This document shows positions 34,101-46,900 of a DNA stretch of 64,000 bases, piece by piece. The notes beneath the pieces were generated by a model. That model was not told where the DNA came from and did not search any database. It saw only the letters and a program-made list of their open reading frames with translations. The stretch is from Curvularia sp. ZM96 (Eukaryota; Ascomycota; Dothideomycetes; Pleosporales; Pleosporaceae): assembly GCA_022457065.1 (NCBI GenBank), contig JAJGBQ010000002.1, positions 806,001-870,000 of the forward strand. Reading direction: 5' to 3'. The position numbers were made by a program, and so were the translations under genes. How positions within the stretch are numbered: position 1 is the stretch's first letter; each line of letters opens with the position of its first letter.

Positions 34101-37100
34101 GGTGCAGGTGCAGATATCGATTTTAAAAGCTGCGATGGAAACCCTACTGCATTGCACGCTGCTTGCAGTAATGGTCGCTATGACGTTGTAAGAATTCTTC
34201 TGGACCGCAACGCCAACGTCAATGCATCTTCAAACGATCATGGAACAGCGCTATACGCAGCTGTCGGTAGTCTCGATAATCGCATCGTCGAACTTTTGCT
34301 CGATCGTCAAGCCGAAGTTAATACTATCGGCGGACCGCATCGGCGGGCCTTGAACCTCGCTGCCTTCACTGGAAATCTAGATGCCGTGCGTATTTTGATT
34401 GAACACGGTGCGGACATTGATCCCAATGAAGAGTATTGGTAGGTATAATCTGAGTTCAACATAACTTTGAAGCTTATACTGACTGATCCTCCCTATATCT
34501 AGGTATGGCTCTGCACTTGGTGCAGCTGTACGCCGTGGACACGCTGATGTTGTTCGCTATCTTCTCTCAAAATCCTGGAGCGCCTATCGTCCCATAAACA
34601 CATATGGAAGCTTTCTGAGGGCTGGAGCCACCTACAATCATCAAGAAGTGGTAGAGATACTGTTGAGGGATGAGGAACGTGTTTTGGTTCTAGAGCAAGC
34701 TCTTCAGGCAGCAGCTCAAAGGGGCTATGCTGCGATTGTGGAAGCGATACTGAAACGGGACTCGGAGCTGCCTTCGTGCGTGCTAAGACACCAGAGATCG
34801 TTTTCACTGGCAGCTTTCTACGGCAGGACGGATGTGTTGAAGCTGTTGTATCCGCGAGGCATTGATCAAGCACAGTTAGATGAGGCTTTATACCAGGCCA
34901 CCGATAACAAACATCTAGAGACTGTTAAGCTCCTTCTCGATTTCGGCGCAGACCCAAATACCGAAGGTCCTATGTAAGTGCATCAGAGACTTTATATACT
35001 AAGATGCTGACCAGTTCAAAGCTACGGATTTGCATTAGCTGCTAGCGCGTAAGTTGATAGCCATTCACCATGCTTTGGCGAAGCGTCGATGACTCCTTCA
35101 AATGCACACGAAACAAATTTTCATGAAGGGTCACACAGCAAGCTTTCGTCCCTGTTAGATTGACCACATTTGGTCACTGTCAAGACAAACGCTTCAGGTT
35201 GGAGTGTCATGAAGATATCGCTAACCATGTTTGCAGGTATGATGGCACGATGGAGATCATGAAGGCTCTCTTGGACAGAGGGGCCGATGTCAACAAGCGG
35301 GGAGGAGACTATGGTACATGTCTTCAGGTACGTTTTGCAGATTGGTGGATCAGCGCCATTGACACTGATTCCTTCTAGGCAGCGGCATGGTTTGGCGATG
35401 CGGACAACGTGAAGTTGTTGCTAGACCATGGTGCCACAACTAACACTGAACCTATTGGTTACTACGGCTACGAATTGCAAGGTATGTATTCCTTCCCTAC
35501 ACGGAGATTCTATACTGATTTATGATTTTTAGCCGCTGTGCACACCGGTGATGAAGCTACCATCCGCCTTCTAATTGAGCATGGAGCGGACGTCAATGCC
35601 TTTGGAGGCCACTTTTCGTACGCTATCATTGCAGCAGTTGACCAAGGTGATAGTGTCGCGACGAGGATCTTGCTCGAACACGGTGCTCATGTGAACGTAC
35701 GTGGCGGCGTAGACAACTGGCCAGTGGTTTCGCTAGCTGCATCCACCCTACGCACAGAAGATCTAGAACTCGTTGTGAAGAATGTTTCAGACATAAATGC
35801 CGCGTGTGCTAGAGGCACGACTGCGTTGATCAATTGCGCAGATGCATGCGATATTGACGGGTTGAGATTTTTGCTGGCGCACGGTGCTGACGTCCATATC
35901 TCGAGTGAGAAGTATGGTACTGCGCTTCATGCCGCTGCGTTAGTAAATCCCCTTTCGTAGTTCGAGCATCGCTGACAAATACATAGCGCTGAGGGTGACG
36001 AGGATTGCTGCGAAGTCTTACTTGAAGCTGGCGCCAATGTCAACGCGATTGGTGGGCCATATGGGACAGCTCTGCAGGCTGCTGCATGGGCTGGAGATAT
36101 TGAGACGATCCATGTCCTTGTGAAAGCAGGCGCTGACATTACAATTAGCGAGCCTATATCTGGCACATATGGGACAGCTCTACAAGCTGCATGCGCTGCT
36201 GGTTGGCTGAATGTTGTTCAAGAGCTATTGAAGCACAATGCGGCAGTCAATGTTCGGCCCGCCAATGGCCTGTTCGGTGGAAGCCTGTCAGCAGCAGCGG
36301 CGGGCGGGCACACGAAAATTGTGAAGCTTCTCATCAGACATCATGCTGATGTAAATGCTAGTGGAGGTCTACACGGGTTCCCAATCCTTGCTGCCGCTCA
36401 ATCCGGTGTCTTATCCGTTGTTGAATACTTGCTCGCCAATGGCGCAAATGCTTCAGCTTCAGGTGGCCTGCTTGGATCGACTATAGCAGCCGCTGCAAAA
36501 GGCAACAACTTGGATATATTCAATAAGCTCATAGAACATGGAGCAGATGTACATGCAAAAGGAGGGAAATACGGCGATGCTCTCCAAACTGCTGCGATGA
36601 AGGCCGACCTCGCCATCATCGACGAGATTCTAGGCAGGGCGATCGAACTTGTTAATCACAAAGCAGGTAAATACCACACAGCTCTCATTGCAGCCTCCTA
36701 CTTCAACCGTATAGAGGTTGTCGCGAAGTTGCTAGACGCTGGAGCAGATTTCCGCATTCAAGGAGGTGTTTACCGAAGTGCTATCGCTGCCGCTTCCATT
36801 CGTGGAAACAAAGCTATCCTGGACCGATATCTGGCTATGAAGCCTCCAGATCACTTGCTTGATGAAGCCCTTGTAGAGGCTTGTGCCCACCGTCAATCCG
36901 GCTGTGTGGATGCTTTGCTCAAAGCAGGTGCTAATGTCTATGCTCGTCATGCAACTCGCGGATCCGCGGCTGAAGCGATCGATGCACCTGAGGAAGAAGA
37001 CCTCAACTCTGACGTTGAGGAGGACAGCCTAGACGAAGAAGACGAAGCAGAAGAAGAGGGTAATGATGATGATGAAACAGCCAATGAATGGGAGGGTGAC

Positions 37101-38270
37101 AATGTCTCTTTGTCTGGTCAGACGGATGAGGGCAGTGTAACAGACTTACAACTGGAGGAAGATGTTTCGGAAGAAACGAAGATACGGAAGCTATTGAAGG
37201 AGGCCCAAGACCGCTGCAAGCGTAACCCGACGGTCAAACGCTTCAGAACTGTGAAGTATGCGGGCATGCCACCCAGTCTCACCGTGGGGTCATATGCTCA
37301 TTTGTCGGTACCCCCACTGCGTTTGGGACCGAAGTATGAAATCTCTAGAACTTCGGAATCCATAAGCCAGTATGGAGCGCAGTCCAACCAGAACTCCCAG
37401 GGAATGCGGAGCCAGTTCTTCCCTACACAATCAGAAACTCCGGCAATGGTAACACAGGCTGGGCATTCGACTCCGAATCCTTCAACAGGCGTAGCGGAAG
37501 TCCCAAATCCATCCGGCACATCCATGCACAACGCTTTCGACTCCTCACTTGCAGATTTTTTGTATACACAATCCTCAGAAAAGGTCCTTCCAAGACGGGA
37601 GTCCGCTCCAGTATCAAATTCGCAGCGAGAGGGTTCAGCACCAGCTTCTAATATCCCTCGACCCAACATACCTCCAGTTAGAAAGGGAAGTTCCGACCAT
37701 GGGCTCAAAAGACAAAACAAAATTGTCAATCGCAGATCTGTTGCGAATTTAGAAACACTCAGTCGGTATCAACAAGAACAGCGACAATCAAACTACCCAA
37801 AAGCCAGACCACTCCTGGATTCATCGATTGCGGAGAATGATTACGCAACAAACAGCCAGGATGCCAGCTATGCGACAACGTATCATAAAGCTAGCTCATC
37901 TGCTTCACGTATTGATCCCACTGGTATGAGACGCCAATCACCCCCGTCAATCACACACCGGCATTCGCAACAGTTCGCGCAATCGCAGTCATATGCATAT
38001 CCACGGCCCCCTCAAACAACACAATCTCAGTATTACCCGTATGGACTAAACACGACTGCGCCGCAATCGTTCGTACCTTATTCCAAGCCTCCCGAGATCT
38101 CGTCACCAGTGTCGACTCAAGGCAGCCATTATACAGGCAGTAGTAGTCAGCATCAAGCTTGGGATACACCCCTTTCTAGCACAAGTGGCTCTGTTGCTGC
38201 GAGAGGCGCGAGTGAAGTGAAAGAAAATAGGTGGACTGGTGGAGGTTACGATGGAGAGGGATATGGTTGA
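31152..38270 (+). CDS. NLR-like STAND protein: esterase-like, degenerate NACHT, ankyrin repeats
   Basis: Giant protein of 2171 residues from ten exons: 31152-31200, 31257-31317, 31367-31586, 31635-34438, 34503-34973, 35022-35048 (27 nt), 35237-35327, 35379-35481, 35533-35938 and 35987-38270. Phases agree and the total is exactly 2172 codons. An alpha/beta-hydrolase domain (about 37-290) has KVEIIAIPGLGADPEYTW and AHCLGG, with Cys123 where Ser is usual, and DHFQLNKY near 263-270. A NACHT-like domain follows, with P-loop GKAGTGQG (368-375) and Walker B-like VIVHGVEQ (476-483). About 24 ankyrin repeats span about 877-1735. The tail (1736-2171) has an acidic run, then Ser/Gln/Pro-rich disorder. 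The architecture is that of fungal NLRs in non-self recognition or cell-death control. The key nucleotide-binding residues are replaced, so ATPase activity is doubtful. The intron before the nucleophile (31587-31634) is 48 nt, stop-free and in frame. Confidence 0.88.
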
Positions 38271-39038
38271 GGGATGAATGATGTGGGCACAAAATCTTTT
38301 ACTCAAGCTGAGGCACAGAGTTTGAATCTGCGAGGGTATAGAAGGGAACTATGACATGTAGGAGGATGTCACTGAATACAGTATCGACTGATGGCGGACA
38401 TCAACGCTGAGCACGGCCAGAATAGTTGTTGCTTAGGGTTATTCAATGTTGACAATGTTCAGCCTCACCGTGTTTGTTTTTTCATATCCGTTATTGCAAT
38501 ACATCTAAACAACATCAGTAAATTAGCTGAATATTCTTTTCATTTCACTGATCAGTCCATATAGAGATCCTTTTGCAACGTGAGCTAGGCCTCATTTTGG
38601 CAGCAAGTATGCTTATCCCTTACATGGATGCCTAGAATGTTTTATGAATAGTCAGCACCACTGTACAGCGATCTAACATTCTCAGCTAAGTTAGCCGGGG
38701 ACCGGACGCGATGCATTAGCTTGCATCTATTTCTTACTCTTTCGGGACGCTCAGACAGCCACGCCGCAACGATATAGTTGTTGACAGCGGGATACCCCTT
38801 TGCCATCCGCAAGCCTTGAGCTTGATCGTGTATGGAATGAGACACACTCCACGTAACATCGGATGAGCGGTGCGCGTGGGTGAGGGCAGATGACGTGGAG
38901 ATAGCCGCTAACCTATTCTGGAGTTAGCGCCACGATCACGAGCCATGCCCGTGCGAAGGCGGCGACTTGGCCAACAACACGCTTATCACGACTCCCTAAG
39001 CACTTGTCCTTCCATCGCTCCTGCAGTGTTCACATATC
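38271..39038. other. Intergenic region between the NLR-like gene and atg15
   Basis: 3' flank of the NLR-like gene and atg15 promoter. No supported gene. Confidence 0.5.
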
Positions 39039-40781
39039 ATGCCATTTCGTACTTCATCCCATAATTCTCGAGGCAGGCCCTCAAGTTTTCTCTTTGCTGC
39101 CGGAATCCTTGTGCAGGTCGCTCTTATTGCCGGTATCTTCTGGGCCTATACCGGCTTTGGCCACTCCCGTGGGTCTGCGGCTCTAGCGGACGCGGCAGCT
39201 GTCGCCTCATCACCGAGGCCAAATGGCTTCACGTTACGACATGTTATAGATCACGGTGCTGGCCAGCCTGGACCGCGTGCGCGAAGATTTGATGTTACCC
39301 CTGAGCGGTTCGCCATTGCTGGTGTCGACTCTCATGTCGGACCCTTCACCATCAAAACAGCACCAGTAAAGATACAGAGGCCGTCATACAACAGCTATGA
39401 CAACCAAATACCCATGTCCCCCATTTGGATGGCCGAAGATGTCCCGGGTCCGGATATTGAAGACAAGGACACAGTCATCGGTTTTGCAAATATGTCCGAA
39501 GATGCGTACAAGGTTGGGCGCGATGATCCAGGATGGATGAACGTTGACGAGGACTTCAACTCATCGATTCCATTCGGCTGGGATGAAAGCGGCATTCGCG
39601 GTCATGTGTTCAGTGACCACACAAACTCTACCATCATTCTGGCTGTTAAAGGAACAACCGTGGCCATGTTTGAGGGTAACGGGACCTCTGTACACGACAA
39701 GGAAAACGACAACCTCTACGGCTCTTGTTGCTGCGGTCAAGGTGGCACGTATCTTTGGCGTAAGGTGTGTGATTGCCAAACGGGTACCTACACCTGTGAC
39801 GACCAATGTGTAAGGGATGAGCTACGGAAGCCGAACCGATATTATGTCGCAACGGTTGAGCTCTATCAGGAAGTCATGAAGCTCTACCCGCATGCCAACG
39901 TCATCACGACAGGGCACAGCTTAGGTGGAGTGCTTGCTTCTTTGATCGGCCTCCAACATGGCATTCCTGCTGTGACTTTTGAAGCTTACCCTCAAGCCAT
40001 GGCAGCGAAGCGCCTAGGACTTCCAGCAGCTAGTGATGTTGCTCCACTCCGAAAAGACACGGGCGGCTTTCACTTTGGACATACAGCTGACCCGGTGTAT
40101 ATGGGCACCTGCAACGGAGCCACGAGCTTCTGCTCGATTGGTGGTTATGCATTTGAGACGCTTTGCCATACCGGGAGAAAGTGCGCATACGACGTGGTCA
40201 AAGACTGGGGCTGGAGGCAAAGCACCCAGACCCACAGTTTACGGTATGCTATTGACAATGTTTATATGAAATACGACAAAGCAGCGACATGTCTAGAAGA
40301 GGATGTAGGATGTGTTGATTGTTATCTGTGGAAGTTTGAGAATGGTACGCATACCCAGCCAGCAACAACCTCGACAGCAACAAGTACCACTTCTACAAGG
40401 ACGCGGACAGAAACGTGCAAGACCCCTGGATGGTGGGGATGTCGGGATGAAACAACTACCATGGTGTCGACGACATCATCTAGCTCGTCGACGGCGACAT
40501 CAAGTACAAGTACTTGTCAAACTGTGAGTCTCTTGAAATTGTCATTCTGTATCCATTGCTGACTTTCACAGCCTGGCTGGTTTGGATGCAAAGACAAAAC
40601 GACAACCACCAACACGAACACAGCCACTACCACTACATCAAGCGAGCCAACTACGACTACCTGCACTACCAAAGGCTGGTTTGGCAGATGTCTCGACGAT
40701 GATTCCTCAACAACTACCCCTGCCATGGAGGCCCATGCCTACTGGCGGACACCAGTAACAGCGACCCCAACAGCCCCATAG
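39039..40781 (+). CDS. atg15: Autophagy-related vacuolar lipase ATG15
   Basis: Phospholipase that breaks down autophagic bodies inside the vacuole. The protein has 564 residues from exons 39039-40523 and 40572-40781 (intron GTGAGT...CACAG). One N-terminal signal-anchor (about 19-41, FLFAAGILVQVALIAGIFWA) delivers it through the secretory and multivesicular pathway. The lumenal lipase domain carries GHSLGG with Ser294, preceded by a Cys-rich loop (YGSCCCGQGGTYLW) typical of ATG15. N-glycosylation sequons (NMS, NSS, NST, NGT) are present. The C-terminus is a long Thr/Ser-rich tail with two repeated Cys/Trp modules, TPGWWGC and TPGWFGC, plus KGWFGRC in exon 2. Catalytic His and Asp follow family placement. 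Recognition is strong. Confidence 0.95.
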
Positions 40782-43753
40782 ACTGATTTTGAGACATCTT
40801 TGAATGAACGCATTGTATTTGGTTGCAGAAGTATCGATAGATTTGCGCATTACCACTGTCTCGCCTTGTTTTACACGGATTCTGCGCTCATTTTGAACAC
40901 AACATGTACTTCCGTCAGTAAGTTCAAGCTGTACAGTGGGACTTGCAATTGTGAACATGCATACGCGCAGGTAAATTAGTGGACCCTGAGTATATTATTG
41001 ACACAAGATGAAAGTGATAAGGCGAAGATTCAGAATTGTCACAGCTAGGTGTGAGAATTGGCCGACTCATGGGTGTAGGGAACAACGATTTGCTACGGTC
41101 GTTTCACGCAGGATGTTTTGATACTGAGAACGAGGAACAGATATCGAGCGCTCCCCCGAAATTGAGAAATATCATTCACGTATTCCAGCAACCATCAACC
41201 GGCGTATGTAGATAGAAGAATATGATTCGAGACCAGCGCCATTCAGGTGGTCTTGCTCAAGAGGATTAATCTAAAGTTTCCATCTTATCGGGCCACCTTG
41301 CTATCTACTGTGCCCCTAGCTTTCAGGCGAGTACTTATCATAACTTCGAAAGCGAGTCAGTGCATCCTAGTGGCACAAGTTAGTTTGCCCAGGTGAGGTG
41401 ACTCTACCAGGACAAGGAGTTGCGATAGACTTTGATGAGGAGGCTGGCCCTGTTTGCAGCAGTTCTAGACCAGCTGCGTCCCATTACTCTTGCTCGTCCA
41501 AGCTTTGGTTACACAAAACCGACTCGTGCTCTCAGCTCGAGAGAGCCAAGCTAGGATGGCAATGCTGGCAAGGATCATGAGTAGTCCTGCATCTACTAGG
41601 TATGAATCAGTATCTGCACACCAACACCTCATCGGTCGATTCGGGTTTTTAGCACACTGGACTCTTGCTGTGTCGTTGTGGATGTCCGGTGTTGCAGGTG
41701 TTAGAGGCTCAGCCCTCAAACACGTGCAGTGTATACACAAGGACTACGAGTGGATCCATGGTTAGACAGACTAGGAGAGTTATCTCTGGGCTAGCAGAAA
41801 AAGGAAAATTTTGTAAAACAGACAGCTTGGTAGCACAAACACACACTCCTTACCGCTGGACAGATCTTCTAACTTTATGGTTTGGTCAAAGCTTTGATTG
41901 GTTGGAACAGAGTGCCGGCAATGCATTCTTCCATGCTCCGACTGCAGCCATTTGGGTTGATAACACAAAGTTTACCCCGAGTATTCCCTGAAGGAGTTGC
42001 ATTGCAGGTGACGACGAATAGATTCTTCTTCCTTGTGTGATATCACGGCAAGTGTCAAATGTACAAGCATCGTGTGCCGTGTTCCTTGGGGAACCGTTTA
42101 TGCTTCGGCCCGCCCACGGTGGTGGAAAAGTATCAAGAGTCTTAGTAAACGGCAGTTGGTTTCGTGCTCGCCATGCAGCTCGTCCGTCGCACGGCTGGTG
42201 GCTCGGGTCTCCCATGGGACAAAGAAACAAACACTTGCATATGGCCGCGTGGATTTGAGCGGACGGGTCGGACATCAAACAAGCGTAACGGTGGCGTGGC
42301 TAGGGTTCCAGGCGAACCACCTAGCGTGTCCACCAATTTCCGCAGCAGCAGAAAGATTGCACGCTCCACAAAACGGGCCAGATCATGCGGAGGATGTGTC
42401 GGTCGTAAGGCGACGGTCTAGTTTTACAGGTGGAAATGCTGATCCTCATATTAATGCTTGAGCCACGAACGGGAGGTGCTGCGTGGCAAGGGGAGGATCC
42501 GCCACAATGCGCCGTACCAGAGATCGGACTGGTGTCGCTGTCCAAAGTCCGAAATTTGTGTTGTCTCCGACGGCAGGCCAATTGTTGACTTCTGAAGCTG
42601 CACGACGCCGGGTAAATGGGCGTCAGGAGAGGTCAGGGTGGTCGAGTGGCATGTGGACAGTGAGACGCCCAGCCTGCGGCACTGCGTAATCGCAAAGGGC
42701 TCAGGCGCACTGCCCTGGAGACAATGTGGTGTCGACGGGGCTCAGTTGAGGACGGGTGCACGTCCTAGGTGGATTGTAAGTAAGCCCCAGCCCGGTAAGG
42801 CCGCTTGGGAGAAATTGATCGAAACATTGCGTACCAGCCCGGTCCCTGTAGCACATCGATGCTTGAAACAGACCCAGGCAAGATATCGCGCGAACCCGCA
42901 CGGTTGCGAACAGTAGTCGGTGGTCAGGGTCGCGGGACAGCACACAGCAGCGGAAGCAGTGCTGCCCGGGCGGCCTGGGGTGCTGTACGGAGTATGTCCG
43001 CGCATGTGCGGTCGAGGGACAAGCCACAGACGATGATGCAGGCCGGAAGTTACGGGTTTGGCACAAATCAAGATTTGGGCGCCTGGTTGGGTTGATGGGC
43101 AACGAGGCCAGGGTCTTGGTGGAGTCCCTGGGCTGGCGAGTGAGCGCGCACGGGCCAAGCGCAGTCTGGCCGCTGGCCTCTCCACTGTATAATCTACGAT
43201 GACACACTCTCCCGTTGGACGCGTCAACTGTCATGAGCCTCTTGCGGCCTCCAGCGTTACGGAGGGCGTGCTCTTCATCTTCTGGAAGCCTGTCGAAAAA
43301 CGCCATCCAAAGTTACTGGGGGTTTAATCTGCGAGCCCAGGATATAAACACCACTGATCCGCACATGCTACGTCTTACTCTTGGACCTTAACCCCGAGCA
43401 TCTATTCCCTCCTTGGCCAGATCCGGCATCTAAAGCGCTATATTGGACCCATTCCTGCATGCAACCAAGCCGACGCCAACTGACACCATCGATTACGGCT
43501 ACTTTTTCGGCCCAAGTACGCAATTATTACCCTGCATATCTAGAACGCTGTCTACATCATCGGGCGTTCACTATCGCCTGCCCCCGTATATTACGACGCC
43601 TTGCCCTCGGCTTGAAGAACATCTGAAAGCCCACACGCTACCAAGTCCAACCCATACACAAAACGCTCCAACTCGACGGCACTCGACCATCACATCAGCT
43701 CGGCCACCAATACCAACCCAACTTGCTCAACAACCCTCAACACTAAAGCCACA
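40782..43753. other. 3-kb gene-poor region
   Basis: No gene supported. A GC-rich stretch (about 42.0-43.3 kb) holds overlapping open frames on both strands, the longest a 201-codon minus-strand frame at 42701-43306. Composition alone explains these. The last 400 bp before 43754 are C/A-rich and look like a 5' leader. Confidence 0.4.
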
Positions 43754-43981
43754 ATGTTCTCCTGCGCCAACTACGAGCGAGGCTGCCGAGGCCGCTGCAA
43801 CCGCCTGAACGACCGGTGCGACAGCTGCCACACTCTCAACCTCCAAGTCCGAAGCAACAGCGCCTCATCCACATCCTCAACCAACGCTCTGCCAGCAGCT
43901 GCCTACTCAGCAATGGCAAGCTCGTTTGCTTCCCTCTCACAACTCAACAACTCATCCTCTACATCAACAAGGTCACAATAG
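43754..43981 (+). CDS. Small Cys-rich putative zinc-binding protein
   Basis: Protein of 75 residues. The N-terminal 25 residues hold five cysteines at 4, 11, 15, 22 and 25, beginning MFSCANYERGCRGRCN and ending RCDSCHTLNL, with His26 as a further possible metal ligand. The rest is Ser/Ala/Asn-rich and low-complexity. There is no signal peptide, so a small intracellular zinc knuckle is likelier than an effector. I have the impression that short fungal proteins with a similar C-NY-RGCRGR start exist, but I cannot name a family. A C/A-rich leader precedes the ATG. It stands alone in a gene-poor stretch. Confidence 0.55.
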   Translation: MFSCANYERGCRGRCNRLNDRCDSCHTLNLQVRSNSASSTSSTNALPAAAYSAMASSFASLSQLNNSSSTSTRSQ

Positions 43982-46900
43982 ACCTTTCCCGGAGCACGCC
44001 ACAATCCACAAAAATGAACGTTTGTGGGCACTCTTTTTTCACGATCTACAACGAGTTTTATTTCGACCATCAGCGACTTGACGACAAGTGTTCCGGAAAC
44101 ACTTCCTCTTCTCTCGACTTCGACGTCAACTTGGGCTTTCGCCATAGGGAGCTCATCGCGCACCACAGCGCACCAGGCTAGCATTTACATGGGCATATGC
44201 GGGATTTTTCTTCTTTAACGCGTCTTCTTCTTCATGTTCAACTGTATTCGTACGCTGCTACACTTTTTATTCCCACTTTGTATCTTTGGTTTCTTTTTGT
44301 TCTGGGGGACCCCCCCATCGCAGGCGTTCGGCAGGGGTTGGGCAGCGCGGGCGTAGATGGGATATGCACCGTCCGCCTAAGCAGTGATTTTGGAACTTGG
44401 CATATACCCATGATTGGGCCAAAGAGCGATCTTTCGCAATAAACCGTTTACAAAGAATGCAAACTAAGATTACCTCACCTGACCACTGTAGTGCTGCCGC
44501 TTATGCGTGACCACCAAATGTAACCCCAATCTCAGCAGCCCTCCATTCTTGAGCCTTTTGCCCGGAGATACAGCAAAAGGGAGGGAGGCAGAAAAAGACC
44601 GCGCGCTGGGACAATACGTAAGACGATGGGGATAGAACCGGCTCCAGCCCCACAGCCTCGCCTAGAACACGAGCAAAACCGCCTCACTCTCCCTTTTTTT
44701 CCCTTGCTTTATCCCTATCTCCATAGTTTTTTTGCAAAAAGACCTCCACACGTCAAGCACCGCAATCATGACATTATACAGCTACCCCAAGGAGGGATGA
44801 GGCTAGGTGTGCATCGCACATCACCTATAACTAGCGCCTGTTTCTCCCGCTCAGCGTCCAGGCCATGGCGAGAGGTGGGGACGGGAAAGTCAGAAGCAAA
44901 AAAAAAACACGCTTCCCCGACTGCCGTTACATTCCAGGGCGGATCGAATCTCCGCAAGCAATGAGAGTGCAGAAAAAAAACCAGAGGGTGGGAGTCCAGC
45001 CCACGTAATCGACCAAGTGATAGGCATCACACGGGCCGGCGGGATGTTCTAGACAAACGCCTGGATCGCGAATTTGGCGGACGATCGTAAAGTTGGCCGC
45101 GGACAGAAAGAAAAAAAAAGGTCTCAAAGTTAGTACTGATATGCGAGGGCTAGAACAACACAAAAGCCGTCTGGGCCGGGATGGGGCAGCGAGGAAGCGG
45201 AGCGCGTTGGGGCTTTCGCAGCGCAACATTTGGCGTCCCGCTGCGTGTTGACGTCTGTGGCGGCTTGCTGCCCAGCCTTTCGTGCGTGTCGTAGGCGAGT
45301 GTGCAGTGCGGTGTTAAAGCCGGTCAGACGGAGACTGGTTGCATATGATACGGGCCCTGGGGAAGTCGTGTGTCATGGTGGTGCATGGTTGCATATGGTC
45401 ATATGGGATTTTGAAAAAGTCAGAGTTACGAGTGGTGTGTGGAATAGGAAGGAGATGACACGATCACCCCTTGTTGTCTGGTACTGTGTCTTACGGCGAT
45501 ATGCTCGGAGCCGTGGCGGCACCGCAACAGCAGAACGTTTGCGGTAGAGCCGCTCGCCATGGAACCAAGCGCCTTGGCCTAGGAAACCTCGTGATTTTTG
45601 GATCTGGCAATGGATGGAGACATAGCATGACCTAAGGTGAATATTGCAATCACTCGCAAATTCATGCAAGTTTCAGCCGTGCATGCTGCTACTTCTTGTG
45701 TTGTCCTCTTGGCTGCTGCCGCCCAGGTGGTCGTCGCTTTGAACTTTGATGCGTCTCTCTCATGCCCAACGTTTATGCATAAAGGCCCATTTTGCTTCCA
45801 TGCCGCCGCGGTTGCAGCGTAGATCCTCAATGGTTTTACCTTTGCTTCTACTGCAGTTCATGGCGGTTCAAGTTGCCATGTCAACGGCAGCCTTGCATGT
45901 GTGTACAAAGTATGTACTATGCGGGGACGAATACATGCCCAATCTACACATTCGACACGCCGGAGTAGAGCCCGACTACACCCCATAGCCCAACACATAC
46001 CTCGTACATGCAGACACACGGCTGCAAGTCAAGTATGTATGTAGTTGCATCTCCTAGCCCATCTGTTGCGTGAAATCATGGTGATAGGTAGGCACACGTC
46101 CATGGACACACTGCTGTCAGGCAGACCAGCTCGTCGGGCTATGATGTCGAGCACCCAACTGTCCTTAGCGACAACCCAAGACTAGGGCTAACCCGCCATA
46201 TGCACACTTCTCCACCCCACCACAACCAAGCAGAGCAGAGAAGAAGCGGGCTTCGGGCTTTTCCCCTGGGCACTATTAGCTTTTACATACGCATGTATGC
46301 CCCAGCGGTGTAGATGACGGGCATTCCCATGCTCGCTTCACCTGCTCGTACCGTCTCACCTAGCGCCATCGATGCTGACCAGGAAGACGAGGAATCCCCG
46401 ACATATCGAGGAAAACGTCCCGTATCGTTCCGCTATCCTTTCGACTAAGAAAAAGGGCCGGAACGAGAGCTTTGATAGCCTCTTTGCTTTCCTTTAGCCT
46501 GTGTTTACATACTGGGTTGACCTCAACCCTTGTCCTTTGCGGATGCGCTAATGCGGATTCCATGGGGATGTTGACGTCATCCCGCGGAATATCGAGCCTA
46601 GACTCCAAGGAATTGAAGTGGGTTTTGTTGCGATGCGGAGTCTAGATTGCTATTGGCTTTTTATGCAGTGTACGTAGACCTGAGTCGAGTGCCTACGATG
46701 GACAAGAGGACATAGTGGCCCTGAGTGACAACTACCTGTCAAGTGACTCTAGACATGTCGAAGTTAGCTTTATGATTACGTAACGAACTTGAGCTACTAA
46801 GGTAGCAAGTCACGTGAGCGGAGCGCTGCTGTACTGTACAAACCCCAGTCCTACGTTGGAGTAGAACGAACTTCAGGTGACGAAACTCCGAGTCATCTAC

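Noticed and set aside
42701..43306. 201-codon minus-strand open frame
   Set aside because: GC-rich DNA with several overlapping open frames on both strands; no conserved segment, signal or domain.
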